Positions 33,537 to 42,399 of a stretch of DNA of 46,610 bases are shown in pieces. The position numbers and the translations under genes were made by a program. The notes under the pieces are model-generated. The model saw only the letters and a program-made list of their open reading frames with translations. It was not told the DNA's origin and made no database searches. Location: positions 1-46,610 of the forward strand of contig JAFDXF010000002.1 in the NCBI GenBank assembly GCA_018268055.1. The letters run 5' to 3'. The stretch's first letter is position 1, and each line of letters starts with the position of its first letter. The DNA comes from Bacteroidota bacterium (lineage in GTDB: Bacteria; Bacteroidota; Bacteroidia; Chitinophagales; Chitinophagaceae).

Positions 33537-36416
33537 TTATTGTTTCACGAACTTTTGTGTAGTTTTTTCATTACCCATATAAATGGTAAATAAATAAGCA
33601 CCCGACTTCAAGGCACTCATATCCCAAGTGCGGGAATTTACACCACTATAGCTCAATGACTCTTCTTTTCTCCAAACCGTTTGGCCCGAAAGATTCGTTA
33701 CCATATAAGTTACTTTTCCTTTTTCTGCATTTGCAAAAGAAAGGGTTATGTTATTCATTACCGGATTAGGATATAATGAAGAAATGGAAAGAATTTCAGC
33801 ATTATTAGATTTGAATAAACGCACCACATTTGTATAAATTATTTTACCCGAAGTATTGACGTGTTTCACTCTATAAAAAATCTTAGATGCAGGTGGACGA
33901 TGAGTGAAAGAATAATTCTCTTTACCCGATTGAACATTTATTAAGCCTCCTTCTGAATAATGAATGCCGTCAATAGAATATTCGATTGTGAATTTTCCAT
34001 TTGCATCCGCTTCTTGAAAATCCCAATTTAATTCGGCGGTAGCGTTTACCAACCTTCCGCGAAGCACAAAATTATTTAAAGGCAATACACTCAAAAGACC
34101 TTGTGTCCATAATCCTCTACCATGAGTAGCTGCAGCTATCAATTTGTCTGATGGTCTATATTGCAACATATCTGTACGTACTGTGGGAAAAGAAGGGCTT
34201 GCCATCCAAACTGTACTAGCTCCATTAATTTGTTGCGTTAGCCATACTCCTGTTTCTGTTGCAATAATAGCTCTTGTATTATCGCCGGGTACAAACATAC
34301 ACCAACGTACAGGCATATCCGGCAAGTTGCCATCAATTGCAGACCAACTCGTTCCACCATTGGATGAAACCCAAACATTGTTTACTCCATAGTTAGAAAA
34401 GCAAACCATAAGGTTGTTATCATTGGTGCCCACATCAATACATGAAGTATATACGTTAGTTGGAAGGCCGGTACTTATATTTAGCCCTGCACTACCACTT
34501 GTAATTGTATTAGCATTATCTACTCTGCAAATTCTTGTTGATCCGATATCGTTTCTAGTGCCAAAATAAACTGTGTTGGTTGTATATGGTGAAACCTTAA
34601 TTGCTGTCACTGAGTTTCCATTAAATTCAGGGATTGTGATGCTTGCATTTGTACTACTTGTTTGTGGATCAGTCCATCGCAGATATGTACCCGGAGAGTT
34701 AGCACAATACATAATATTAGCACTATTATCATAATCTGTTGGATTGATAAATTGGCCATTGCTTGAAATATTTATCTGGCTCCACGTTGCTCCACCATCT
34801 GTACTTCTTCTATAATTATTTCGTACATAAGATGTAAACTGATATTGTGGTTCATTCTGATCTATATGCACAAAAGCTCCATCGCCACCTGTCACTTCAA
34901 CAGATGCTCCCAATCCTGAACTCGTCAACTGATGACTGCCATTATCCTGTGCACCTGCCAAAAAATAATTGGTTGTAGATGGATGTATGGCAACAGAATA
35001 AAACTGCTTAATTCTTAACCCTACATTCCGATCTCTTATCGTTGTTCCGGCATCACTACTAAAAAATACTCCCCCATCAGAACCGAATAAAAGATTGGAA
35101 GAACCCGTTCCATAAATTTTTATAAAATGAATATCGGCATGTACATATTGGCCCGAAGTGCCATACCAGTTCGCCAACTTTGTCCAGGTTACACCTCCAT
35201 CAGTAGTTTTATAAGGCTCTAAACCTCCTACAACAGCGATATTGGCATTTGAAGGATCTACATCTATGCCTATATTATACCATGCTTGTCCATAAGTTCC
35301 TCCACCCATCCAATCGGATGTAGGTGCGCCTGAGGTAGCAGCCCAATTAGAACCTCCATCTGTTGATTTATAAATTGTAGGCACTTTATAAAAAGCATCT
35401 GCAGGTAATGCATAAAGTGTATTACCTACACAACCTAACTCAATGCGTATAGAACTTGTCGGATAGCCTGAGGTAGGCGCTGTCCAAGTAGGTGTAGCCG
35501 CAGCAGGATTGTCTGTATAACGGTATGCACAAGTACTTATCTGTCCAGCACTTACGTGTAATCTTCCGGTGCTACTAAGTTCCATATCACTAAAATCATA
35601 ATTTGCATATCCAATTGGGCTTATATCTGTCCAATTTAGACCGGCATCTGTAGATCGGAAAACACCTTTTCTTGTTGTAACATAAACATTGCCTGCATTG
35701 TCACATAAAATTTTGCTGCAATATGCAAAATTTGAATTACTCTTCGTATTAGTTAATTGAGCCCACGTTGCGCCACCATCTGTACTTTTAAAGATACCAT
35801 CACCTCTTACTGCATCAATATTATAAACCCATTCGCCGGTGCAGAAATACATTATGTTTTTATTGGCGGGGCTTTGCGTAATGCCTGTAATAGCCATATT
35901 GCTGAAGAAGTCATTAACCGGTATCCAGTTTGCCGGTGAAGTTGTTATATCAGTCGTTTTCCAAATGCCACCGTCCACACCACCTACCCAAGCTGTTTTT
36001 TGCGTAGCATCATTCAAATCTATCCAAACTGCTCTCACTCTACCGGCAGTAACCCCATTGTTAGCTCTTGTATTTCCATTTGATGCTCCTACGGCGTCGC
36101 TGTTAGGCCCTCTTTCTATCCAGTTGCCATAGCCGGCTAATCTATAAGTAGCATTTTCTCTTGCAACATCCGTTTCCTGCAAAGCATTTATCAATCTTTC
36201 ACGTGGCACACGTCCAAGTGTGGGGTCAATAGTTCGTTCATATTCCATTTGAGCGATCATAGCAGGCCCATCATACTTATCATGTTCGCCTTCAGTTTCA
36301 GCCTCTATTCCTTCTTTATCCTTGGAGGAGCTGCTTTTGCAATGATAATTTGTTATGAGTAATATACTCATTGACAAAAACACAACTAATGTCTTTATAC
36401 TGGTTTTTGTTTTCAT
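33537..36416 (-). CDS. Secreted Asp-box protein with type IX sorting domain
   Basis: This 959-aa protein starts with a signal sequence (about residues 10-26) followed by Cys27 and a Ser/Lys/Glu-rich linker. The body has at least six Asp-box motifs (STDGGATW, STDAGLNW, STDGGSNW, TTDGGVTW, STDGGATW, SSNGGTSW), which indicate beta-propellers. Near 780-860 lies a fibronectin-like domain (ATAELNWDFQEADANGKF). The last 75 residues are a T9SS type A sorting domain: SSLYPNPVMNNITLSF, then GKVTYMVTNLSGQ and the end KSGAYLFTIYMGNEKTTQKFVKQ given in part. It should be exported by the type IX system to the cell surface. A TACCTTTA box lies at 36449-36456. Ligand is unknown. Confidence 0.9.
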   Translation of the reverse strand: MKTKTSIKTLVVFLSMSILLITNYHCKSSSSKDKEGIEAETEGEHDKYDGPAMIAQMEYERTIDPTLGRVPRERLINALQETDVARENATYRLAGYGNWIERGPNSDAVGASNGNTRANNGVTAGRVRAVWIDLNDATQKTAWVGGVDGGIWKTTDITTSPANWIPVNDFFSNMAITGITQSPANKNIMYFCTGEWVYNIDAVRGDGIFKSTDGGATWAQLTNTKSNSNFAYCSKILCDNAGNVYVTTRKGVFRSTDAGLNWTDISPIGYANYDFSDMELSSTGRLHVSAGQISTCAYRYTDNPAAATPTWTAPTSGYPTSSIRIELGCVGNTLYALPADAFYKVPTIYKSTDGGSNWAATSGAPTSDWMGGGTYGQAWYNIGIDVDPSNANIAVVGGLEPYKTTDGGVTWTKLANWYGTSGQYVHADIHFIKIYGTGSSNLLFGSDGGVFFSSDAGTTIRDRNVGLRIKQFYSVAIHPSTTNYFLAGAQDNGSHQLTSSGLGASVEVTGGDGAFVHIDQNEPQYQFTSYVRNNYRRSTDGGATWSQINISSNGQFINPTDYDNSANIMYCANSPGTYLRWTDPQTSSTNASITIPEFNGNSVTAIKVSPYTTNTVYFGTRNDIGSTRICRVDNANTITSGSAGLNISTGLPTNVYTSCIDVGTNDNNLMVCFSNYGVNNVWVSSNGGTSWSAIDGNLPDMPVRWCMFVPGDNTRAIIATETGVWLTQQINGASTVWMASPSFPTVRTDMLQYRPSDKLIAAATHGRGLWTQGLLSVLPLNNFVLRGRLVNATAELNWDFQEADANGKFTIEYSIDGIHYSEGGLINVQSGKENYSFTHRPPASKIFYRVKHVNTSGKIIYTNVVRLFKSNNAEILSISSLYPNPVMNNITLSFANAEKGKVTYMVTNLSGQTVWRKEESLSYSGVNSRTWDMSALKSGAYLFTIYMGNEKTTQKFVKQ

Positions 36417-36448
36417 AAAATTGTTTTTGTAGATACCTTATTGCATCC

Positions 36449-36456
36449 TAAAGGTA
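36449..36456 (-). promoter_or_regulatory. -7 box TACCTTTA for the T9SS Asp-box gene
   Basis: Seven of eight positions match TAnnTTTG, 33 bases before the ATG at 36416. It follows the rplQ terminator, so the gene is likely transcribed independently. Confidence 0.4.
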
Positions 36457-36503
36457 GCGGTATTTTAAAACAAGTGAAAAAACATATACACCATTATACT
36501 CCC

Positions 36504-36536
36504 AAAAAAAGGCCATCTCTAAAAAAGAGACGGCCT
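36504..36536 (-). terminator. Intrinsic terminator of the ribosomal operon
   Basis: On the minus strand AGGCC-g-TCTCT pairs with AGAGA-t-GGCCT around a T-rich loop, followed by seven Ts. It lies 31 bases beyond the rplQ stop and marks the operon end. Confidence 0.88.
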
Positions 36537-36566
36537 GTTATTATTCGTTTTAATTTCTGATGAAAA

Positions 36567-37055
36567 TTATTCTGCAGCTTTAGCGTCAGTAGCAGGAGCA
36601 TCAGTAGCAGTAGTTTCTGCTTTTTTCTTACTGCTTGAACGACGTGTTGTTTTCTTAGCAGTAGCTTTTTCTTCTCCTTTTCCTTTACCGTAGATTTCGT
36701 TGAAGTCAACCAACTCAATCATTGCTGTTTCTGCATTATCACCGGTACGAGCACCCAATTTGATAATACGAGTATAACCACCCGGGCGGCCTGCTATTTT
36801 CTCAGCAACAGTGCTGAATAGTTCTGTAACAGCTTCTTTATCTTGTAAGTAGCTGAATACGACTCTGCGCTGATGTGTAGTATTTGTACGGCCTTTTGTG
36901 ATTAGAGGCTCTACATATACTCTCAAAGCTTTTGCTTTAGCCAATGTAGTTACGATTCTCTTGTGCTCGATAAGTTGGCAAGCAAGATTACTTAAAAGGG
37001 CTTCTCTATGAGCTTTCTTTCTGCCCAGATTTTTTACTTTGTCTCCGTGACGCAT
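36567..37055 (-). CDS. rplQ: 50S ribosomal protein L17
   Basis: This 162-aa protein begins [21 protein letters not shown], the L17 signature (given in part as NLGRKKAHR). It has [19 protein letters not shown] near residue 25 and [17 protein letters not shown] near 93. The conserved body ends near residue 118 and is followed by a low-complexity extension ([19 protein letters not shown]) common in Bacteroidota L17. It sits at the tunnel exit side of the large subunit. It is the last gene of the infA-rplQ cluster and is followed by a strong terminator. Confidence 0.98.
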   Translation of the reverse strand: MRHGDKVKNLGRKKAHREALLSNLACQLIEHKRIVTTLAKAKALRVYVEPLITKGRTNTTHQRRVVFSYLQDKEAVTELFSTVAEKIAGRPGGYTRIIKLGARTGDNAETAMIELVDFNEIYGKGKGEEKATAKKTTRRSSSKKKAETTATDAPATDAKAAE

Positions 37056-37148
37056 AACATTTAAGTTTTATTTCAGTTGTACCGTGTCAGGAATTACAAC
37101 CTACATGATTAAAAATTACATTTTGCCTGTGGCGAGATGTATGATTGA

Positions 37149-38150
37149 TTAAAATTCGCTTGGATCGATTCCCAATTTTGGTAAATCCATACCAAAATGT
37201 AAACCTCTCTCAGTCAATACTTGTTCAATTTCAGAAAGAGATTTCTGACCAAAGTTGCGGAACTTCATCAGGTCTTCCTGCTCGTATTGTACCAATTCGC
37301 TGAGTGAATTAATCTTTGCAGCTTTCAAGCAATTGAAGGCTCTTACAGAAAGATCTAAATCTTCCAATGGAGTCTTCAATACTTTACGCAATTGTAAAGT
37401 TTGTTCATCAACGATATCTTCTTTCTTCTCTTCTTTATTATCAAAAGTGATGTTCTCATCAGTAATGATCATCAAATGTTGAATCAGAATACGTGAAGCT
37501 TGTTTTACGGCTTCTTCCGGATGAATAGTACCATCGGTAGAAACTTCCATAATGAGTTTTTCAAAGTCTGTTCTTTGCTCCACACGAGTGTTTTCAATCG
37601 TGTATTTTACATTCTTAATCGGCGTGTAAATAGCATCTACAGGAATATAGCCCAATACTGCTTCTTTTGGCTTATTCTCTTCGGCAGGAACATAACCGCG
37701 ACCTTTACCAATTGTCAATTCAACATCCATACGTGCAGATGAATCCAATGTGCAAATCAACATATCCGGATTCATAATCTGGAAAGTATGAGTACCTTCT
37801 CCAATCATTCCTGCTGTAAATTCAGTTTTATTTTTTATAGAAAGTATGATCTTCTCATTCGTTACATCATGTTCAGCAATTTTTTTGAAACGAACTTGCT
37901 TTAGATTAAGAATAATTTCTACTACATCTTCGCTGATACCTTTCATGGTAGCAAACTCATGTTCTACGCCTTCAATTTTTACTCCGATGATAGCATAACC
38001 TTCTAAGGAATTAAGTAATACTCTTCTTAAAGCATTACCAATCGTTACGCCATATCCGGGCTCTAATGGGCGGAATTCAAACTGAGCATCAAAATCATTT
38101 GCTTTTTGCAATATAATTTTATCGGGCTTCTGAAAATTTAAAATAGCCAT
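37149..38150 (-). CDS. rpoA: DNA-directed RNA polymerase subunit alpha
   Basis: This 333-aa protein has the alpha N-terminal dimerisation domain (EPGYGVTIGNALRRVLLNSL near residue 30, given in part as GNALRRVLL) and an insert domain. A linker near 235-250 is rich in Lys/Glu. The C-terminal domain spans about 258-320 (LDLSVRAFNCLKAAKI, LMKFRNFGQKSLSEI), which contacts UP elements and activators. It serves as the assembly platform of RNA polymerase. It lies between rpsD and rplQ, the conserved order. The gap to rplQ is 93 bases. Confidence 0.98.
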   Translation of the reverse strand: MAILNFQKPDKIILQKANDFDAQFEFRPLEPGYGVTIGNALRRVLLNSLEGYAIIGVKIEGVEHEFATMKGISEDVVEIILNLKQVRFKKIAEHDVTNEKIILSIKNKTEFTAGMIGEGTHTFQIMNPDMLICTLDSSARMDVELTIGKGRGYVPAEENKPKEAVLGYIPVDAIYTPIKNVKYTIENTRVEQRTDFEKLIMEVSTDGTIHPEEAVKQASRILIQHLMIITDENITFDNKEEKKEDIVDEQTLQLRKVLKTPLEDLDLSVRAFNCLKAAKINSLSELVQYEQEDLMKFRNFGQKSLSEIEQVLTERGLHFGMDLPKLGIDPSEF

Positions 38151-38233
38151 ATTGAAAATTTTAGATTTTACACCTGTTATGACACAGGCAGGTTTACAAT
38201 TTTTAGATTTCCACTGATGTCAATCAAAAAAAA

Positions 38234-38839
38234 TTACTTAGAGTATAACTCCACAATCAATTGTTCTTTGATGTTTTCAGGAACACTTTCTCTTTCAGGA
38301 TAGGTGATGAAAGTTCCTTTCATTTCAGTTTCACTCCAATCGAGCCAACTGAACTTAGGATTCTTCTCACGCATTGCGCTGGTAAGTGTTGTTTTTGACT
38401 TGCTGCTTTCTTTAATTGTGATTACATCACCCGGCTTCATCTGATAAGATGGAACGTTTAGCACTTCACCATTTACTTCAATGTGTTTGTGACTTACCAA
38501 CTGACGTGCAGCAGGACGACTTGGAGCGATACCCATACGGAAAACAGTATTGTCTAAGCGAGCTTCACAAAGTTTAATCAGGTTTTCACCTGTTACACCT
38601 CTGCGACGAGCAGCTTCTTCAAATGTTCTACGGAATTGCTTTTCCAAAATACCATAAGTGTATTTTGCTTTTTGCTTTTCACGAAGCTGTAAAGCATATT
38701 CACCTAAAGTTTTACGCTTACGCTTCTCACCGTGTTGTCCGGGAGGGTTGCTGTTTTTAGTCAGCCATTTACCATTACCTAAAATAGGTTCGCCAAAAAT
38801 GCGAGAAATCTTGGTCTTTGGACCGTTGTACCTTGCCAT
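38234..38839 (-). CDS. rpsD: 30S ribosomal protein S4
   Basis: This 201-aa protein begins ARYNGPKTKISRIFGEPI. It has the S4 motif LCEARLDNTVFRMGIAPSR near residue 88 and the S4 RNA-binding domain with ARQLVSHKHIEVNG near 108. S4 is a primary 16S rRNA binder and, in many bacteria, the translational repressor of the alpha operon. Position between rpsK and rpoA is the conserved one. The zinc-binding Cys pattern of some S4 proteins is absent, so this is the C- (zinc-free) form. Confidence 0.98.
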   Translation of the reverse strand: MARYNGPKTKISRIFGEPILGNGKWLTKNSNPPGQHGEKRKRKTLGEYALQLREKQKAKYTYGILEKQFRRTFEEAARRRGVTGENLIKLCEARLDNTVFRMGIAPSRPAARQLVSHKHIEVNGEVLNVPSYQMKPGDVITIKESSKSKTTLTSAMREKNPKFSWLDWSETEMKGTFITYPERESVPENIKEQLIVELYSK

Positions 38840-38954
38840 AGTTTTTTATTCATTTCCGCTTTTTAAAAACCGGTGAACTGATCGTTGAAAGCGGTAAAAA
38901 TTAATCAGTCACCTTTTAAATAAATGAATGAATCCTGGCGATTCAATATGTCTT

Positions 38955-38974
38955 TTCAAACCCGAAGGTTTGAA
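38955..38974 (-). promoter_or_regulatory. UUCG-tetraloop hairpin between rpsK and rpsD
   Basis: On the minus strand TTCAAACC pairs perfectly with GGTTTGAA around TTCG, giving a very stable C(UUCG)G tetraloop. It starts 2 bases after the rpsK stop. No T run follows, so it looks like a stability or processing element, not a terminator. Confidence 0.6.
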
Positions 38975-38976
38975 GA

Positions 38977-39393
38977 TTAAACTCTTCTTTTCTTTGGAGG
39001 ACGACAACCATTGTGTGGCAATGGCGTTACATCCTTAATCATTACTACTTCAATACCTGATTGAGAAAGAGAACGAATTGCTCCTTCACGACCTGATCCA
39101 GGTCCTTTTACATACACATCTACTCTTTTCAATCCTGCATCAAAAGCTGCTTTAGCAGCATCTGCTGCGGCCATCTGTGCTGCATAAGGGGTGTTCTTTT
39201 TTGAGCCTCTGAAACCCATTTTGCCTGCGCTACTCCAACTGATTACTTGCCCTGTTTTGTTGGTTAGACTTACGATAATGTTGTTGAAAGTAGCTGAAAT
39301 GTGTGCATCTCCATAAGCATCCACCTTTACTACTCTTTTCTTTGAAGCAGTTTTGGCGCTTTGCTGTTGCGATTGTGCTTTTACTTTTGCCAT
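38977..39393 (-). CDS. rpsK: 30S ribosomal protein S11
   Basis: This 138-aa protein has the S11 core: [22 protein letters not shown] near residue 28 (given in part as [15 protein letters not shown]), [20 protein letters not shown] near 54 and [17 protein letters not shown] near 93, ending in the typical [11 protein letters not shown]. It forms part of the platform of the small subunit near the Shine-Dalgarno region. It lies between rpsM and rpsD. The N-terminal 20 residues are a low-complexity Gln/Ala/Lys stretch, longer than in E. coli. Confidence 0.98.
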   Translation of the reverse strand: MAKVKAQSQQQSAKTASKKRVVKVDAYGDAHISATFNNIIVSLTNKTGQVISWSSAGKMGFRGSKKNTPYAAQMAAADAAKAAFDAGLKRVDVYVKGPGSGREGAIRSLSQSGIEVVMIKDVTPLPHNGCRPPKKRRV

Positions 39394-39553
39394 AATTTTT
39401 GTTCTGAGGTATTCTATTACTTTTTAAAAAATCATTCCAAATTTTCATTGGAACCTGAACCGATTCTCCGCCTGCACCGGGTATCCGAAAACAGTTCAGT
39501 ATTTATTGGTGCATTTATTAAAAGCCAAAAGCCATCAGCTTTGGGCTGATAGC

Positions 39554-39934
39554 TTATTTCTTAGCTGCCTTCTTCTTACCGGCAACTGTTTTTCTCTTAC
39601 CTTTTCTGGTACGACTGTTAGTCTTTGTACGCTGACCACGAACGGGTAATCCTTTACGATGACGAAGCCCGCGGTAACAAGCGATATCCAACAAACGCTT
39701 GATGCTCATTTGCACTTCAGAACGCAATTGACCTTCAACTTTCAATTCGTCCGTGATGGTACTACGGATGAGGTTTAACTCATCATCATTCCATTCACTT
39801 ACTTTTTTGTTTACATCAATATTATTCTTAGTAAGAATGTACTTAGCGGTAGATGGGCCAATACCATAAATATAAGTAAGACCAATTTCTCCTCTTTTGT
39901 TTTTCGGTAAATCTACACCGGCAATACGAGCCAT
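39554..39934 (-). CDS. rpsM: 30S ribosomal protein S13
   Basis: This 126-aa protein begins [19 protein letters not shown]. It has [14 protein letters not shown] near residue 21, then the helix-two-turns-helix region and the C-terminal signature [25 protein letters not shown] (given in part as [14 protein letters not shown]) that reaches toward the A and P sites. It contacts the 50S subunit in bridge B1. It lies between rpmJ and rpsK, in the usual order. Confidence 0.98.
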   Translation of the reverse strand: MARIAGVDLPKNKRGEIGLTYIYGIGPSTAKYILTKNNIDVNKKVSEWNDDELNLIRSTITDELKVEGQLRSEVQMSIKRLLDIACYRGLRHRKGLPVRGQRTKTNSRTRKGKRKTVAGKKKAAKK

Positions 39935-39971
39935 ATTCTTTGATTATATTTTTTTGTTTATTGAATTAAAA

Positions 39972-40088
39972 TTATCCTTGACGCTGCTTAAAGCGAGGAT
40001 TCTTTTTGTTAATAATGTACAGCTTGCCTTTGCGACGTACAATCTTGCAGTCTGCACTTCTTTTCTTAATGGATGCCCTTACTTTCAT
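39972..40088 (-). CDS. rpmJ: 50S ribosomal protein L36
   Basis: This 38-aa protein reads [20 protein letters not shown] followed by a basic tail ending NPRFKQRQG. The family's zinc-binding pattern is partly lost: Cys14 is kept, but the second Cys of CxxC is Val and the position after is Arg, so this is a zinc-free (C-) L36. It is the smallest 50S protein and stabilises 23S rRNA near the L7/L12 stalk base. It lies between infA and rpsM, 37 bases upstream of rpsM, exactly where L36 sits in this conserved cluster. Confidence 0.95.
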   Translation of the reverse strand: MKVRASIKKRSADCKIVRRKGKLYIINKKNPRFKQRQG

Positions 40089-40110
40089 TTTTTTATTTTT
40101 TTGCGATCAA

Positions 40111-40329
40111 CTATTTATACCTAAAATTAATTCTACCTCTTGTCAAATCGTATGGCGATAATTCTACGCCCACTTTATCTCCGGGAAGAATACGGATATA
40201 GTGCATTCTCATTTTTCCAGAAATAGTAGCCAATATTTCATGGCCATTTTCCAACTTCACCCGAAACATAGCATTAGACAATGCTTCTAATATCACTCCG
40301 TCTTGCTTAATTAAGGGTTGTTTCGACAT
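40111..40329 (-). CDS. infA: Translation initiation factor IF-1
   Basis: This 72-aa OB-fold protein has the family hallmarks: [20 protein letters not shown] (given in part as [15 protein letters not shown]), [18 protein letters not shown] and [16 protein letters not shown]. It binds the ribosomal A site during initiation. Length is typical. It is the first gene of the cluster here; secY and map, which usually precede it, are not present upstream, and a TACCTTTG box at 40407-40414 provides a promoter. Confidence 0.98.
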   Translation of the reverse strand: MSKQPLIKQDGVILEALSNAMFRVKLENGHEILATISGKMRMHYIRILPGDKVGVELSPYDLTRGRINFRYK

Positions 40330-40406
40330 ACTTTTTTTAATGAACTCAAAATCAATTGATGAAAAAATGAATTCAATTATTCATCAGCGAACTTCGTTCA
40401 GGGCGG

Positions 40407-40414
40407 CAAAGGTA
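40407..40414 (-). promoter_or_regulatory. -7 box TACCTTTG for the infA-rplQ operon
   Basis: An exact TAnnTTTG match on the minus strand, about 78 bases before the infA ATG. A short GAAC-GAA-GTTC hairpin lies near the predicted 5' end of the mRNA. Confidence 0.6.
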
Positions 40415-40485
40415 AGACCTTACACCCTAAAAAAGAAAAAAGTATGCAATTTTTTAATATTATGGGGATAACCTTTGTAAAACAG

Positions 40486-40510
40486 CAAAAAAGCACTGAA
40501 AATCAATGCT
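40486..40510 (-). terminator. Terminator at the end of the 131-aa hypothetical gene
   Basis: On the minus strand AGCATTGA pairs with TCAGTGCT (one wobble) around a three-base loop, then six Ts. The stem begins at the first base of the stop codon. Confidence 0.7.
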
Positions 40511-40905
40511 TAAGCCTTCTCTAAATAGACTTTTGTCATATCGTAATAGAGGTTTTGTAATTCGTGTACTTTCAAAGGTGCATGAAAACTTCTCCTATCT
40601 TCTCTATACCACATTTCTATATGCGTAAAATCATTTTTTTGAGGCGTTACTAATCTTACTGCTTCTTTTTTGTACTTCATACCATTTTCAAATGCCTCAC
40701 CTGTGAACCCAAGATTGAAAAGTTGCTTTTCATCCAATGCAATAGCTGATAGATCCTCGGGATTGAACCAGAATTCTTGAATACCATTATTCAGCAGTAC
40801 CTGATTATCTGCATGGCTGATGTCTGTTACTCTCCCTTCCCTTAAAACACCTTCATCATTGACCATTACCAAATTTCCCTGTTTGAGTTCATTGAGTTTA
40901 AGCAT
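40510..40905 (-). CDS. Conserved protein of unknown function
   Basis: This 131-aa soluble protein begins MLKLNELKQGNLVMVNDEGV. The first 55 residues look like a small beta-rich domain (NLVMVNDEGVLREGRVTDIS, IQEFWFNPEDLSAIALDE), and the C-terminal part has HIEMWYRE and KVHELQNLYYDMT, a helix with paired aromatic residues. It has the style of short Bacteroidota hypothetical proteins with a KOW- or Tudor-like barrel, but I cannot assign a family. An open frame extends 14 codons upstream with no sign of being translated. It has its own terminator and lies on the same strand as the ribosomal operon but outside it. Confidence 0.72.
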   Translation of the reverse strand: MLKLNELKQGNLVMVNDEGVLREGRVTDISHADNQVLLNNGIQEFWFNPEDLSAIALDEKQLFNLGFTGEAFENGMKYKKEAVRLVTPQKNDFTHIEMWYREDRRSFHAPLKVHELQNLYYDMTKVYLEKA

Positions 40906-40976
40906 AATAAAAGTTTTAATACATCTAATGTAAAGAAGAATTGACAAACAAAAAAAGAAAATATTTCTGTAAATCT

Positions 40977-41008
40977 AAAAAGGAGGCATCTTGCTATGGA
41001 CACCTCCT
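40977..41008 (-). terminator. Terminator after homogentisate dioxygenase
   Basis: On the minus strand AGGAGGTGT pairs with ATGCCTCCT (two wobbles) around a ten-base loop, followed by four to five Ts. Confidence 0.65.
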
Positions 41009-41031
41009 CTACTTAAAATCATTTAAAAAGA

Positions 41032-42189
41032 CTACTCAGCCCAACTCATTATATAATCTTTATTCTCGATTTCCAATGCTTGCTTTGTAACTTTCAATGG
41101 CCGGAAGGTATCCACCATCACTGCAAGTTCTTTGGTTTCCTTTGCTCCTATACTTCTTTCTATTGCACCCGGATGCGGCCCGTGCGGTATGCCTGCAGGA
41201 TGCAAAGTTATCATGCCCTTCGTAACGTGCTTACGACTCATAAACTCACCATCCACATAATACAATAACTCATCGCTATCAATATTGCTATGATGATATG
41301 GAGCAGGAATGGATAACGGATGATAATCATACAGCCTTGGTACAAAAGAACAAACTACAAAAGAATTGGTTTCAAAAGTTTGATGAATAGGCGGCGGCAG
41401 ATGTACTCTTCCGGTTATCGGTTCAAAATCATGAATAGAAAAAATATATGGATAGCAGCATCCATCCCAACCGGTAACATCGAAAGGGTGTGTACCATAA
41501 TGCAGGCCGTATAACATACCTTTCTTTTTTGCTTTGATCAAAAAATCTCCGCTCACATCATGCGTTTCCAAATCCTGAGGTGGGCGAATATCTCTTTCAC
41601 AGTATGGAGAATGCTCCATCAACTGCCCGAATCTACTCATATAGCGCTTGGGATAACGCAATGGAGAAAATGCTTCTACAATAAAAAGACGGTTTTTATC
41701 ATCATTGAATTCTATTTGATAAATTGTACCTCTTGGCAGCACTATATAATCTCCATAACTAAAAGGCAGTTTTCCAAACTGAGTTTTCACAACACCACTC
41801 CCTTCGTGCACAAAAATCATTTCATCGCCATCAGTGTTTTTATAAAAATAATCTTTAGTCCCACTTTGCGGAGCTGCCAATACAATGTGACAATCATCAT
41901 TTACCAAAACAGGAACACGGCTTTGCAAATATTCGCCACCGGGCTTTATATTGAAGCCTTCAAAGCAGCGATGCTTTAACATTTTTTCTTCTGCTATCTG
42001 CGGACTGACATCCACTTGTGCTTCAGTTTTTACAATCATTGTAGGCGGATGGCAATGATACAGTAAAGAATAATCATCACTGAAACCTTCGGTAGAAACT
42101 AATTGTTCGTGATAAAGACTGCCATCCGGTTTTCTAAACTGAGTATGACGCTTATGAGGAATGTTCCCCAATTTATAATAGTGAGCCAT
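41032..42189 (-). CDS. hmgA: Homogentisate 1,2-dioxygenase family protein
   Basis: This 385-aa protein is a cupin-fold dioxygenase of the HmgA family. It cleaves the ring of homogentisate to maleylacetoacetate in tyrosine and phenylalanine breakdown, using Fe(II). Family motifs are LGNIPHKRHTQFRKPDG at the N-terminus, GDEMIFVHEGSGVVKTQFG near residue 124, GTIYQIEF near 156, YPYIFSIHDFEPITGRVH near 243 (given in part) and ITLHPAGIPHGPHPGAIE near 330, which supplies His ligands. It is shorter than the human and Pseudomonas enzymes (about 430-445 aa), as is common in Bacteroidota. Other pathway genes are not in the window. A terminator follows. Confidence 0.92.
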   Translation of the reverse strand: MAHYYKLGNIPHKRHTQFRKPDGSLYHEQLVSTEGFSDDYSLLYHCHPPTMIVKTEAQVDVSPQIAEEKMLKHRCFEGFNIKPGGEYLQSRVPVLVNDDCHIVLAAPQSGTKDYFYKNTDGDEMIFVHEGSGVVKTQFGKLPFSYGDYIVLPRGTIYQIEFNDDKNRLFIVEAFSPLRYPKRYMSRFGQLMEHSPYCERDIRPPQDLETHDVSGDFLIKAKKKGMLYGLHYGTHPFDVTGWDGCCYPYIFSIHDFEPITGRVHLPPPIHQTFETNSFVVCSFVPRLYDYHPLSIPAPYHHSNIDSDELLYYVDGEFMSRKHVTKGMITLHPAGIPHGPHPGAIERSIGAKETKELAVMVDTFRPLKVTKQALEIENKDYIMSWAE

Positions 42190-42381
42190 AATATTTATTG
42201 TTTTAAGAATTAAAAAAAGAATAAGTGAAAATTCATCTTTAACACTGCTCTGACTCTATAGACACCATCAGGAAATAATATTTCCATTTCCGCTTATCGA
42301 TGTAGTATGTAAAGTTTCTATGAAATGGCATAAAACAAAATCTATATACCGGATTTTGATTTGTTGTTTAGATTTACACTC

Positions 42382-42389
42382 CAAATATA
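42382..42389 (-). promoter_or_regulatory. Possible -7 box TATATTTG upstream of hmgA
   Basis: An exact TAnnTTTG match on the minus strand, but about 190 bases before the hmgA ATG, leaving a long leader. It overlaps the start region of the divergent metallophosphoesterase gene. The stretch 42190-42399 holds no gene. Confidence 0.3.
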
Positions 42390-42399
42390 TTAAACTTCT

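Noticed and set aside
36494..36718. Minus-strand frame overlapping the rplQ 3' end
   Set aside because: It is a shifted reading of the low-complexity L17 tail and the terminator.
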